Source: Streptomyces sp. STR69 (GTDB lineage Bacteria > Actinomycetota > Actinomycetes > Streptomycetales > Streptomycetaceae). Taken from it: a stretch of 64,000 nucleotides of DNA. The stretch is taken from assembly GCF_024519455.1 (NCBI RefSeq), contig NZ_JALJRY010000037.1:40668-104667 (forward strand), in the 5' to 3' direction. The translations under genes and the position numbers were made by a program. A model generated the notes under the pieces. That model had not been told where the DNA came from and ran no database searches. It saw only the letters and a program-made list of their open reading frames with translations. Shown here piece by piece: positions 15,880 to 24,098 of this stretch (the first letter of the stretch is position 1; each line of letters opens with the position of its first letter).

Positions 15880-16278
15880 ATGGCGACCATGACAGCGGCC
15901 CAGAAGCGCGAACAGGCACGTGTCGAGTACGACGCGTTCATCCGCAGCTGCCCCACCAACCAGCTGCTCGACCGCATCAGCGACAAGTGGGTCAGCCTGG
16001 TCGTCGCCGCCCTGGCCCCGGGCCCGATGCGCTACAGCGACCTCGCCCGCAAGATCGCCGGCGTCAGCCCCAAGATGCTGACGCAGACGCTCCGTTCACT
16101 GGAACGCGACGGCATCCTCTCGCGCACGGTCACCCCGTCCGTCCCGGTCCGCGTCGACTACGAACTCACCCCGCTCGGCGCCAGCCTGAGCATGCTGCTG
16201 CTCGCCGTGAAGGACTGGGCGGAGACCCACATCGAGGAAGTCCACGAGGCGCGGGGGCGCTACGACGGGGACGAGTGA
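15880..16278 (+). CDS. HxlR-family transcriptional regulator
   Basis: A 132-aa winged-helix protein starting at ATG 15880 behind ACGGAGG. The HxlR signature includes the Cys in IRSCPTNQLLDRISDKWV (Cys20 region), RYSDLARKIAGVSPKMLTQTLRSLERDG as recognition region (split across helices) and VDYELTPLG as wing. In QorR and YodB relatives the N-terminal Cys senses electrophiles or diamide. It probably represses itself and the divergent oxidoreductase. The upstream 10-bp repeats are candidate sites. Confidence 0.92.
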   Translation: MATMTAAQKREQARVEYDAFIRSCPTNQLLDRISDKWVSLVVAALAPGPMRYSDLARKIAGVSPKMLTQTLRSLERDGILSRTVTPSVPVRVDYELTPLGASLSMLLLAVKDWAETHIEEVHEARGRYDGDE

Positions 16279-16291
16279 CGGCGGACAGACC

Positions 16292-16765
16292 CTAGACCTC
16301 CCCCGCCCGCAACCGCGCGATCTGCTGCCCGCTGAACTCCACCGTGCGTCTCATGTGCCCGACGATCACGGCGAGTTCGGCGTCGGCGAGGTCGTCGAAG
16401 AGCGTGAACCAGCCACCGCCCAGCCGGTTCCACATCCTGCCGAACTCGGTGATCTTCTCCGGGACGGTGGCCACCAGCACCCGGCGCCGGTCCTCCGCGT
16501 CCCGCTCCCGGACGACGTACCCCGCCCGCTCCAGCCGGTCCACGAGCCGCGTCGCCGACCCGGTCGTCAGCCCGGTCAGCTCGGCGATCCGGCCCGTCGT
16601 CACCGGCCCCGCCTCCAGCGTGAGCAGGTTCAGACACTGCAGATCCGTGGGGTGCAGCCCGAGCCTGTCGGCGACGGCCTGGTTGAACAGGGCGTACGAC
16701 GCCATGTACCGGCGCGAGACGGTGGACAACTCGTCCAGCAGCCGCGCCCGCGCGTTCCCGGACAT
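16292..16765 (-). CDS. MarR-family transcriptional regulator
   Basis: A 157-aa protein with the MarR winged helix: LHPTDLQCLNLLTLEAGPVT, then GRIAELTGLTTGSATRLVDR as the recognition helix region, and the wing YVVRERDAEDRRRVLV. Start ATG 16763-16765 has GAGGGG upstream. A 14-bp tandem duplication (GTCGCCTGTGCCGT) lies in the promoter about 16772-16800. The gene is convergent with hxlR, and no obvious partner is divergent from it. Ligand unknown. Confidence 0.92.
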   Translation of the reverse strand: MSGNARARLLDELSTVSRRYMASYALFNQAVADRLGLHPTDLQCLNLLTLEAGPVTTGRIAELTGLTTGSATRLVDRLERAGYVVRERDAEDRRRVLVATVPEKITEFGRMWNRLGGGWFTLFDDLADAELAVIVGHMRRTVEFSGQQIARLRAGEV

Positions 16766-16866
16766 GTCGTACCCCTCGTCGCCTGTGCCGTGTCGCCTGT
16801 GCCGTGCGGAGATCGAGATCGTACGACGAGGTCGGCCGCGTAGCTCAGGGGTACTACGGGCGTGGC

Positions 16867-17352
16867 TCAGAAGTAGTAGCTGTCACCGGTGTCGAGGACG
16901 AGCACCCGCTGCTGGTCGTTGGCCCGGTTCCCGTCCACCGCGCCGCCGCCCCACACCGTGTCCAGCTCCAGCAGCACCTCGGAGGACGCGTCCCGCAGCC
17001 GTACCCCCAGCTCGATCCGCTCGCCCACCTCGTCCGCCGCCAGCGCACCCGTCCGGCACACCACCGCCCGCTCCCCCGACCGCGCACACCCCTCCGGCAG
17101 CGTCTGCCGGTCCGCGAGCGGCTTCGACCAGCGCAGCCGTACGGTCGCGTCGGGGACGGCGGAGGGGCCGTGGTTGCGCGGGGTGAACCGCACGTCGACC
17201 CGGCCCGCGGTCATGACGACGGAGCCGTGATAGGAGAGGTCCGCCTCCGGAGCCGACGAGCCGGGAAGACCGGGCGCCGCTCCCATCACCGCGAACGCGG
17301 CACCCACTACGGCGCCGACCCGTAGTACCCGCAGTACCCGTACTCCTCGCAT
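16867..17352 (-). CDS. Secreted protein with Ig-like/DUF11-type beta domain
   Basis: A 161-aa precursor. Start ATG 17350-17352 is favoured because GGAG lies 8 nt upstream; ATG 17357 is too close. A signal peptide covers about residues 1-27 (RVLRVGAVVGAAFAVMGAAPG). The mature part contains alternating beta-strand patterns (LSYHGSVVMTAGRVDVRFTPRNHGPS and VGERIELGVRLRD), resembling CARDB/DUF11-type domains that describe differences between extracytoplasmic strands, plus two Cys likely forming a disulfide. No enzymatic motif is seen. It is divergent from the ynfA-like gene. Confidence 0.78.
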   Translation of the reverse strand: MRGVRVLRVLRVGAVVGAAFAVMGAAPGLPGSSAPEADLSYHGSVVMTAGRVDVRFTPRNHGPSAVPDATVRLRWSKPLADRQTLPEGCARSGERAVVCRTGALAADEVGERIELGVRLRDASSEVLLELDTVWGGGAVDGNRANDQQRVLVLDTGDSYYF

Positions 17353-17443
17353 GCCATCCACTCCTCTGTCCGCCCGTGCACCACCGCTGGGGTCGTACGG
17401 ATGTATCCCACGCGGAGCGCGCGACAGGCGCCGTCCATCAGGT

Positions 17444-17480
17444 GACACCCGTGTGATCGGGCGGCACCCGTGTGATGGGG
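17444..17480 (+). repeat. Direct repeat CACCCGTGTGATSGG upstream of ynfA-like gene
   Basis: Two copies, CACCCGTGTGATCGG (17446-17460) and CACCCGTGTGATGGG (17465-17479), are 19 bp apart. They occupy the promoter region between the secreted protein gene and the ynfA-like gene. They may be regulator half-sites or a tandem duplication. Confidence 0.5.
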
Positions 17481-17488
17481 TGGCGGTC

Positions 17489-17824
17489 ATGCTCGTACTC
17501 CGCTCCGCGGCCCTCTTCGTCGTCGCCGCCGTCTTCGAGATCGGCGGCGCCTGGCTGGTCTGGCAGGGGGTGCGCGAACACCGCGGCTGGCTGTGGACCG
17601 TCGGCGGGGTCATGGCCCTCGGCGTGTACGGCTTCGTCGCCACCTTCCAGCCCGACGCCCACTTCGGCCGCATCCTCGCGGCCTACGGCGGGATCTTCGT
17701 CGCCGGTTCGCTGGCCTGGGGCGCGGTCGCGGACGGCTACCGGCCCGACCGCTGGGACATCGCCGGCGCCCTGATCTGCCTGGCCGGGATGGCCGTGATC
17801 ATGTGGGCGCCGCGCGGAAACTGA
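17489..17824 (+). CDS. ynfA: YnfA/UPF0060 family small membrane protein
   Basis: A 111-aa protein with four hydrophobic helices. The family patterns are AALFVVAAVFEIGGAWLVW, GWLWTVGGVMALGVYGFVA, RILAAYGGIFVAGSLAWG and DIAGALICLAGMAVIMWAPR. YnfA proteins have the topology of small multidrug resistance exporters, but their transport role is not firmly settled. The start at ATG 17489 gives exactly the standard family length. No obvious operon partner; SDR gene follows after a promoter. Confidence 0.93.
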   Translation: MLVLRSAALFVVAAVFEIGGAWLVWQGVREHRGWLWTVGGVMALGVYGFVATFQPDAHFGRILAAYGGIFVAGSLAWGAVADGYRPDRWDIAGALICLAGMAVIMWAPRGN

Positions 17825-17851
17825 GCCGCCACCGGGGCCCGCCTATCCTGG

Positions 17852-17883
17852 ACGGAGTCGTACGCACGGAGTCGTACGTACGA
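17852..17883 (+). promoter_or_regulatory. Tandem repeat and 12-bp palindrome upstream of SDR gene
   Basis: ACGGAGTCGTACG occurs twice with a 14-bp period (17852-17864, 17866-17878). The second copy runs into the perfect palindrome TCGTACGTACGA (17872-17883). Its position, 30 bp before the start codon, suggests a TetR-type operator; no TetR gene is nearby. Confidence 0.45.
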
Positions 17884-17912
17884 ACCAGTTGATCCCTTCC
17901 GAGGAGCAGCCC

Positions 17913-18689
17913 ATGGCCACCGCCGCACCGTCCGCCGCCTCCCGTATCGCGGTCGTCACCGGGGCGAGCGGCGGCATCGGCGCCGCCACGGCCCGCCGGC
18001 TCGCCGCGGCCGGTTACCGCGTCGTCCTCACCGCCCGCCGCAAGGACCGTATCGAGGCACTGGCCGAGGAGATCAACAAGGCGGGCCACAAGGCGACGGC
18101 GTACGAGCTCGACGTCACCGACCGGACCGCGGTCGACGAGTTCGCGACCGCCTTCAAGACGATCGGCGTACTGATCAACAACGCGGGCGGCGCGCTCGGC
18201 GCCGACCCGGTCGCGACCGGCGACCCCGCCGACTGGCGCACGATGTACGAGACGAACGTCCTCGGCACGCTGAACGTCACCCAGGCCCTGCTCCCGGCCC
18301 TCACCGCGAGCGGCGACGGCACGGTCGTGGTCGTCTCCTCCACGGCGGGCCACGGCACGTACGAGGGCGGCGCGGGCTACGTCGCCGCCAAGCACGGCGC
18401 CCACGTCCTCGCCGAGACACTGCGCCTGGAGATCGTCGGCACCCCGGTCCGGGTCATCGAGGTCGCGCCCGGCATGGTCAAGACGGACGAGTTCGCGCTG
18501 ACCCGGTTCGGCGGGGACGCGGAGAAGGCGGCAAAGGTCTACGCGGGCGTCGCCGAACCGCTCACGGCGGACGACGTGGCCGACACGATCTCCTGGGCGG
18601 TCACCCGCCCCAGCCACGTCAACATCGACCTGCTCGTCGTACGCCCACGCGCCCAGGCCTCGAACACCAAGGTGCACCGGGAGGTGTGA
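17913..18689 (+). CDS. Short-chain dehydrogenase/reductase (classical SDR)
   Basis: A 258-aa enzyme; start ATG 17913 has GAGGAG six bases upstream. The cofactor motif TGASGGIG is at residues 16-23, and an Arg-rich stretch after beta-2 (TARRKDR) suggests NADP(H). NNAGGALG and the catalytic Ser with YVAAK (Tyr-x-x-x-Lys) are all present. The closest known group is the serine/3-hydroxy-acid dehydrogenase-like SDRs (YdfG type). The stop codon overlaps the start of the next small membrane protein (TGATG), so the two are co-translated. Confidence 0.92.
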   Translation: MATAAPSAASRIAVVTGASGGIGAATARRLAAAGYRVVLTARRKDRIEALAEEINKAGHKATAYELDVTDRTAVDEFATAFKTIGVLINNAGGALGADPVATGDPADWRTMYETNVLGTLNVTQALLPALTASGDGTVVVVSSTAGHGTYEGGAGYVAAKHGAHVLAETLRLEIVGTPVRVIEVAPGMVKTDEFALTRFGGDAEKAAKVYAGVAEPLTADDVADTISWAVTRPSHVNIDLLVVRPRAQASNTKVHREV

Positions 18690-18865
18690 TGCCCGACCAA
18701 GAAGGCAACCCGGACAACTCCCAAGAGGCCCTGGACAAGCGCCGGCTGGCCGAGGAGACCAGGAACGAGCGCAAGGTCTGGTACTTCCTCGCCTACTTCC
18801 TCTTCGGCATCCACATCGTCGCGTTCGTGATGATCTACGCGGTGACGCACGCGCCGAACAAGTGA
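18689..18865 (+). CDS. Small membrane protein, DUF6126-like (58 aa)
   Basis: Its ATG overlaps the stop codon of the preceding SDR gene by one base. The N-terminal half is polar and charged (NSQEALDKRRLAEETRNERK) and the C-terminal half is one hydrophobic helix (VWYFLAYFLFGIHIVAFVMIYAV), then HAPNK. This is the layout of the short DUF6126 proteins of Streptomyces. No function is known; the coupling suggests it may anchor or assist the SDR enzyme, which is speculation. Confidence 0.75.
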   Translation: MPDQEGNPDNSQEALDKRRLAEETRNERKVWYFLAYFLFGIHIVAFVMIYAVTHAPNK

Positions 18866-18909
18866 GGAGGAGGTGAGGAGCGGCGGTCGGACACATAAAG
18901 TCACCCTCC

Positions 18910-20178
18910 GTGGACAGACACCTCCCCTTCGGCGATCTCCCCAACTTCCGTGACCTGGGCGGCTATCCGACCCCGGACGGCCGCCGCGTCCGCCCGGGGC
19001 TCCTCTACCGCGCCGACTCCCTGGGCAAGTTGAGCGAGAACACGGACGACTGGACCCGCTTCCTCGGCCTCGGCATCGGCACGGTGATCGACCTCCGCTA
19101 CCCCTGGGAGATCGAGCGCAGAGGCCGTGTCCCCGAGCACGGGTCGTTCACGTATCACAACCTCAGCATCGAGCACCGCCCTTACGACCAGGCGGTGTTG
19201 ACCCCCGACACCGCCCCGGGACCGTACCTGGCGGAGCGGTACACGGAGGTGGCCGAGGACGGCACGGAGGAGATCGCACGGGCACTGGAACTCGTCGCGG
19301 CGGCAGCCGAGTCGGGCACCCCCCTCGTCTTCCACTGCGCGTCCGGCAAGGACCGCACCGGCCTGCTGGCGGCACTGGTCCTCGGCCTGCTCGGCGTCCC
19401 CGAGGAGACGATCATCGAGGACTTCACCCTCACCGAACTCGCCACCCCCGCCCTCCTCTCGGCCTGGCAGGCCCGCAACGGCGGCCGTAGCCCGGTCTGG
19501 CCGGCCTGGGGCCACGCCCCGGCAGCGGTCATGCGCCTGTTCCTGGCGGGCCTGACCAGTCGCTACGGCTCGGTCGAGGGCTATGTGACCAAGGCCCTGT
19601 CCCTGGACGCGACGGCCCTCTCAACCACCCTGCGCGACAAGCTGCTTGAGCAACGACCCACCACCTGGCCGGAGTTGACCTACCGCAAGGCCGCCGAAGC
19701 GGACGCCGTCGCACTCGTCCGCCTCCGGGACAGCGCGGCCCTGTGGCAACTCGCCCGGGGCATCGACCAGTGGAAGCCGGGCGAGAAGGACGAGGCCCAC
19801 TTCCTGCGGCGCGTGCGCGAGGGCGAGGTGTGGCTGGCGCACGCCGACCAGACCCTGGCCGGTGCCTGCGAACTCTGGTGGGACGACCCGGCCGCCTGGG
19901 GCCCGCGCCCACCCGACGCGGGCTACGTCCACCGCCTGATGACGACCCCGCACACGGCACCACCGGGCACGGGACGCCGGCTGCTCGCGCAGGCGGAGTC
20001 CCGCATCACCGCGACGGGCCGCCCGTACGCCCGCCTGGACTGCCTCTCCTCCAACCCCCGCCTGCGCGCCTACTACGAGTCGGCGGGCTACACCGTCGTA
20101 GGCGAACAGCGGGCGAAGGACGGCGGGTTGGGGAGCCCGTACGCGGTGACACTCATGGAGAGGCGCCTGGCCGACTGA
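18910..20178 (+). CDS. Tyrosine phosphatase fused to a GNAT acetyltransferase
   Basis: A 422-aa two-domain protein. Residues 1-245 are a DSP-like tyrosine/serine phosphatase (Y_phosphatase3): NFRDLGGY near the N-terminus, general acid region VIDLRYPWEIERRG, and P-loop HCASGKDRTG (about 141-150) with catalytic Cys and Arg. Residues about 258-422 are a GNAT domain: YRKAAEADAVALVRLRDSA, GYVHRLMTTPHTAPPGTGRR as acetyl-CoA motif A, and LRAYYESAGYTVVG. Unfused relatives of both halves are common. GTG start at 18910; TAAAGT lies 8 nt upstream, so the mRNA is probably leaderless. The fusion suggests a protein or small-molecule substrate processed by both activities, but this is inference. Confidence 0.88.
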   Translation: MDRHLPFGDLPNFRDLGGYPTPDGRRVRPGLLYRADSLGKLSENTDDWTRFLGLGIGTVIDLRYPWEIERRGRVPEHGSFTYHNLSIEHRPYDQAVLTPDTAPGPYLAERYTEVAEDGTEEIARALELVAAAAESGTPLVFHCASGKDRTGLLAALVLGLLGVPEETIIEDFTLTELATPALLSAWQARNGGRSPVWPAWGHAPAAVMRLFLAGLTSRYGSVEGYVTKALSLDATALSTTLRDKLLEQRPTTWPELTYRKAAEADAVALVRLRDSAALWQLARGIDQWKPGEKDEAHFLRRVREGEVWLAHADQTLAGACELWWDDPAAWGPRPPDAGYVHRLMTTPHTAPPGTGRRLLAQAESRITATGRPYARLDCLSSNPRLRAYYESAGYTVVGEQRAKDGGLGSPYAVTLMERRLAD

Positions 20179-20205
20179 ACCGGGCCAACCGGCCTGGCCA
20201 CGGGC

Positions 20206-20445
20206 CTATTTGCGCTGCTGGAAGATCCACTCCCGGACGCCCTCGATGGTGTACGCGATCGGCCAGGTGGAGTTGTGCTCGACGCCGTGCGCGTCGGCCA
20301 GGCCTCCGGCAAGGGTCGAACCCTTCTTGAACGTCGAGTAGTTGACCGTGGTGCCCTTGGCCTCCATCGCCTTGACGTCCGCGGCGAACTCCGCCGCCGT
20401 GGACTGCCCGTCCCAGACCGCACGACTCACCTTGGTCCCGGCCCT
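20206..20445 (-). pseudogene. C-terminal remnant of an alpha/beta-hydrolase
   Basis: About 75 codons remain: VWDGQSTAAEFAADVKAMEA followed by a strand, and VEHNSTWPIAYTIEGVREWI with the His typical of the last catalytic residue of esterase/phospholipase-type hydrolases. Nothing upstream in the frame supplies the nucleophile elbow or the rest of the fold; the frame instead runs antisense into rtcB. The gene appears deleted at its 5' side. The adjoining 20448-20573 stretch can encode 41 residues on the plus strand but I do not recognise it. Confidence 0.5.
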
Positions 20446-20621
20446 CAATGGACCGGATCCTGCTGTCGGCACCGACCATCGCCGCCGCAGCCGCCGAACT
20501 GGGTTACTCCAACAGCCCTTGCCAGACACGCCGCTGGAAACTGCTCCACGGCCTCGTACCGCTGCCGGACTGAGCAACGCACGATGGGCGCGACACACGA
20601 TCACCGCGCCCATCACCGCGT

Positions 20622-21815
20622 TCAGCCCTTCACGCAGATGAACTGCTTCAGCTTCGCCACGACCTCCACGAGGTCCCGCTGCTGCGCCATCACCTGATCG
20701 ATGTTCTTGTAGGCACCCGGAATCTCGTCGAGCACACCAGCGTCCTTGCGGCACTCCACACCCCGCGTCTGCTCCTCCAGGTCCCGCACAGTGAAGTGCC
20801 GCTTCGCCGCGTTGCGGCTCATACGCCGACCCGCGCCGTGCGAAGCCGAGTTGAAGGCCTTCTCGTTGCCGAGGCCCTTCACGATGTACGAGCTGGTGCC
20901 CATCGAGCCCGGGATGATCCCGTACTCGCCGGAGCCCGCACGGATCGCGCCCTTGCGAGTGACCAGCAGGTCCATGCCCTCGTACCGCTCTTCCGCCACG
21001 TAGTTGTGGTGGCAGGAGATCTCCGGCTCGAAGGTGGGTTTCGCCTTCTTGAACTCCTTCCGGATCACGTCCTTCAGGAGCGCCATCATGATCGCGCGGT
21101 TGTACTTGGCGTACTCCTGTGCCCAGTAGAGGTCGTTTCGGTAGGCGGCCATCTGAGGAGTCTCCGAGATGAACACCGCCAAGTCCCGGTCCACCAAGCC
21201 CTGGTTGTGAGGGAGCTTCTGGGCCACCCCGATGTGATGCTCGGCCAGTTCCTTGCCGATGTTCCGCGAGCCGGAGTGCAGCATGAGCCAGACCGCACCA
21301 TCAGAATCCGTACAGGTTTCAACTAGATGATTCCCCCCGCCCAGCGTCCCCATCTGCTTGGCAGCCCGCTCCTCCCGGAACTTCACCGCATCCGCAACCC
21401 CCTCGAACCGCCCCCAGAAGCCGTCCCACCCCGCAGTCGCGAACCCATGCATCCGTCCGGGATCGACCGGACTGTCATGCATCCCCCGCCCCACCGGAAT
21501 CGCCTGCTCGATCTTCGAGCGCAGGCGGGAGAGGTCGCCGGGGAGGTCGTTGGCCGTGAGGGAGGTTTTCACCGCGGACATTCCGCAGCCGATGTCCACG
21601 CCCACCGCCGCCGGGCACACCGCACCCTGCATCGCGATGACCGAGCCGACCGTCGCACCCTTGCCGTAGTGCACGTCGGGCATGACGGCGAGGCCCTTGA
21701 TCCAGGGGAGAGTGGCCACGTTGCGGAGTTGCTGGAGCGCGCCCTCCTCGACCGACACCGGGTCGGTCCACATGCGGATGGGGACCTTCGCCCCCGGTAT
21801 CTCTACGTACGACAT
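20622..21815 (-). CDS. rtcB: RtcB-family RNA-splicing ligase
   Basis: A 397-aa ligase that joins 2',3'-cyclic phosphate (or 3'-phosphate) and 5'-OH RNA ends using GTP and Mn2+. All family motifs are visible: MPDVHYGKGATVGSV, AVGVDIGCGM with the metal-binding Cys, GGGNHLVE, HSGSRNIGK, SCHHNYVAEE, GSMGTSSYIVKG and SASHGAGRRMSR, where the His accepts GMP. No archease gene is adjacent, as is normal for many bacterial RtcB genes. It stands alone; upstream is a short AT-richer promoter region shared with the lipoprotein genes. In bacteria RtcB repairs stress-cleaved RNAs such as tRNAs or rRNA. Confidence 0.97.
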   Translation of the reverse strand: MSYVEIPGAKVPIRMWTDPVSVEEGALQQLRNVATLPWIKGLAVMPDVHYGKGATVGSVIAMQGAVCPAAVGVDIGCGMSAVKTSLTANDLPGDLSRLRSKIEQAIPVGRGMHDSPVDPGRMHGFATAGWDGFWGRFEGVADAVKFREERAAKQMGTLGGGNHLVETCTDSDGAVWLMLHSGSRNIGKELAEHHIGVAQKLPHNQGLVDRDLAVFISETPQMAAYRNDLYWAQEYAKYNRAIMMALLKDVIRKEFKKAKPTFEPEISCHHNYVAEERYEGMDLLVTRKGAIRAGSGEYGIIPGSMGTSSYIVKGLGNEKAFNSASHGAGRRMSRNAAKRHFTVRDLEEQTRGVECRKDAGVLDEIPGAYKNIDQVMAQQRDLVEVVAKLKQFICVKG

Positions 21816-21979
21816 TTCGTCCTCATTCCCCCGGAAAACAACAGAAGTCTAAAATCGCAAAACCGGCGCCAAGGTCAACGAAAGGGACAGCGGACCGGCG
21901 TTCACGGCTGTGCGTGCGATACACATTGTCTCCAGGGGGTCCCCCGGTGCGGCAAGGGATTAACCAGCGGGGACACTGG

Positions 21980-22019
21980 CAGGACCCTTGATCATCGTCC
22001 AGGACCCTTGATCGTCGTC
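21980..22019 (+). repeat. 20-bp tandem duplication upstream of lipoprotein gene
   Basis: CAGGACCCTTGATCATCGTC (21980-21999) is followed directly by CAGGACCCTTGATCGTCGTC (22000-22019), one mismatch. It lies immediately before the ribosome binding site of the first lipoprotein gene and may duplicate a promoter or operator element. Confidence 0.75.
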
Positions 22020-22034
22020 GAGAGGAACCCGACC

Positions 22035-22907
22035 GTGCAGCGGAAGGCATACGTACCCGGCGCCGCCGCGCTCCTCGTGGCGCTGCTGGCCGGCTGCACG
22101 AGCGGTTCGGGCAGCGGCGGTACGACGGACGACGCGAACCCGGGCGAGGCCGGTACGGCGACCGCGGTGGCCCAGCCGGGCAAGTACCGCACGCTGCCGG
22201 AGCCCTGCGGGGCCGCCGGCCAGGGCACGCTGGACTCCCTGCTCCCGGGCATCAAGCAGATCACGGACGCGGACCAGCGCGCGGCTGCCTACGCGGGCGA
22301 GGCGACGCTGACGTTCGACACGGACCGCAAGGTGGGCTGCCGTTGGAAGGTGGAGTCCACGGACGCGACCGACCATCTGCTGGTCGATTTCGAGCGGGTG
22401 GTGTCGTACGACAACGCGGTGAGCGACGACAGCGAGGCGAAGACGATCTTCGCGACGAAGGAGGTGGCGGCGGATCTCCCGGAGCCGGCGTCGAGCGCGA
22501 CGGCGAGCGACACGGCGTCGGACTCGGCCACCCCCTCGACCTCCGGCTCACCCACCGCCTCCGCCTCCACTTCCTCTTCCGCCTCCTCTTCCGCCTCCTC
22601 TTCCGCGTCCTCCTCGGGCTCGGCCTCGGGCTCCGGGTCCCCCTCCGGCTCCACCACCCCGACCGCCCTCCAGCCCCGCACCCTCTCCGATCTCGGTGAC
22701 GAGGCGTTCCTCGACGACGCGTTGAGCAGCTCCGGTTCGACGGCCAAGCAGCGGACGGTGACTGTGGTGTTTCGCACGTCCAACGTCATTGTGACCATCG
22801 AGTACGAGGAGCAGCCGGCGACGGTCGGGGTGGTCCCGGACAGCCAGAAGATGCAGGACAGGGCGCGGAAACTGGCCTCGCAACTGGCCGACTCGCTCAA
22901 CAGTTAG
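22035..22907 (+). CDS. DUF3558-like lipoprotein with Ser-rich insert
   Basis: A 290-aa lipoprotein precursor; GTG 22035 is chosen because AGAGGA precedes it. The signal sequence ends in lipobox LLAGC (Cys at about 21). The mature domain has the DUF3558-type features YRTLPEPCGA and GCRWKVES (paired Cys) and a C-terminal YEEQPATVGVVPDSQ segment. A Ser/Ala/Thr-rich low-complexity insert (roughly residues 155-215), encoded by near-perfect TCC-rich repeats, interrupts the fold. The next gene is a paralogue with its low-complexity region at the C-terminus instead. Likely surface exposed; function unknown. Confidence 0.8.
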   Translation: MQRKAYVPGAAALLVALLAGCTSGSGSGGTTDDANPGEAGTATAVAQPGKYRTLPEPCGAAGQGTLDSLLPGIKQITDADQRAAAYAGEATLTFDTDRKVGCRWKVESTDATDHLLVDFERVVSYDNAVSDDSEAKTIFATKEVAADLPEPASSATASDTASDSATPSTSGSPTASASTSSSASSSASSSASSSGSASGSGSPSGSTTPTALQPRTLSDLGDEAFLDDALSSSGSTAKQRTVTVVFRTSNVIVTIEYEEQPATVGVVPDSQKMQDRARKLASQLADSLNS

Positions 22908-23025
22908 GGGCTGGGAGGGCCGCTTTCGGGGTCCCGCTCAAAGCCCGTGAACGGAGACCGCACAGCTGACTCACCGCGTACGGTGGCTCCTCGGACCCGA
23001 TCCGACGGCAGGAACCACGAGCGTC

Positions 23026-23931
23026 ATGAGTGAAGGAACCATGCATCAACCAGCACAGCGTGACCGGCAGGACCACCAGCGAGCGAAGCGTCTTCACCGC
23101 GTCCTTGTCTGCGCGGCAGCGGTCCCGGTGATGCTGATCGCGGCCGGCTGCTCCTCGGACTCCGGTTCCGGGGACAACGCGGGCAAGGACACGACCGGTC
23201 TCGGCGCGACGACCTCCGCCGACGCGACGGCCGCTCCGACGGTGCAGGCGGCGGCGTACAAGAAGTTGCCGGAGCCGTGTGCGGTGCTGTCGAAGAAGAC
23301 GTTGACCGATCTGGTCCCGGAGGGGGCCAAGTCGGGCAAGGAGGGGACGTCGAGCGACACGGCGTCGCGGGGCAGTTGCTCCTGGACGAGCCTGGACAAC
23401 AACGGGGTCAAGGGTTCGCAGTTCCGCTGGCTGAACGTGTCGTTGCTGCGGTTCGACTCGTCGCAGACGCAGGGCGAGGGCGACAAGCTGGCGGCGGCGT
23501 ACTACGCGAAGCAGGTGCAGGAGGCGCAGTCGGTCACCGGCGCGAAGAACGTCAAGTCGGAGCCGGTCGCGGGTGCGGGCGCGCAGGCGACGGCGGTGCG
23601 CTACGACCTGAAGAAGAAGGAAGGCGCCTTCAAGCAGCAGACGGTGGTGGCGCAGGTCGAGAACGTGGTCGTCACGATCGACTACAACGGCGCGGGTCTG
23701 GCGGGCGACAAGACGCCGGACGCGGACGCGTTGACGAAGGCGGCGGAGAAGGCCGTGAAGGAGGCCGTGGCGGCGGTCACGTCGGCCAATGGCAGCGGCG
23801 GGGGCGGCAGCACCGGCGGCGGTGACAGCACGCCCGCCGCGTCCCCCTCCAAGTCCGCGTCCCCTTCCGCATCGACCTCCAAGTCGGCGTCCAAGGCCTC
23901 TCCGTCCCCCTCTGCCACCAAGAAGAGCTGA
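23026..23931 (+). CDS. DUF3558-like lipoprotein with Ser/Lys-rich tail
   Basis: A 301-aa precursor. After a basic head the hydrophobic segment ends in lipobox IAAGC (Cys about 42). Then come a Ser/Gly/Ala-rich linker, KKLPEPCAVLSKKTLTDLVP, and the paired Cys in GSCSWTSLDNNG, which parallel the preceding paralogue. The last ~45 residues are a Ser/Pro/Ala/Lys-rich extension. ATG 23041 is an alternative start five codons in. The two lipoprotein genes lie in tandem, 118 bp apart. Role unknown; possibly binding or cell-wall-associated. Confidence 0.8.
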   Translation: MSEGTMHQPAQRDRQDHQRAKRLHRVLVCAAAVPVMLIAAGCSSDSGSGDNAGKDTTGLGATTSADATAAPTVQAAAYKKLPEPCAVLSKKTLTDLVPEGAKSGKEGTSSDTASRGSCSWTSLDNNGVKGSQFRWLNVSLLRFDSSQTQGEGDKLAAAYYAKQVQEAQSVTGAKNVKSEPVAGAGAQATAVRYDLKKKEGAFKQQTVVAQVENVVVTIDYNGAGLAGDKTPDADALTKAAEKAVKEAVAAVTSANGSGGGGSTGGGDSTPAASPSKSASPSASTSKSASKASPSPSATKKS

Positions 23932-24098
23932 CCGTCACATCCACACCGTTTTTCGCCCTCAACTCGCAGGTCAGCCAAGCCCTTTGACGGAGTCCGGCCC
24001 CTCCTCGGTGCCGGACTCCTGTCGGACCGGCACCCGGGACGCCGCACACATGTGCCACCCTGTTCCGCGCAACACCATGCAAGGGGAGGGGAGTACGG

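Noticed and set aside
20448..20573. 41-codon plus-strand frame next to the hydrolase remnant
   Set aside because: No ribosome binding site, no known family and a damaged neighbourhood; kept only as a note.
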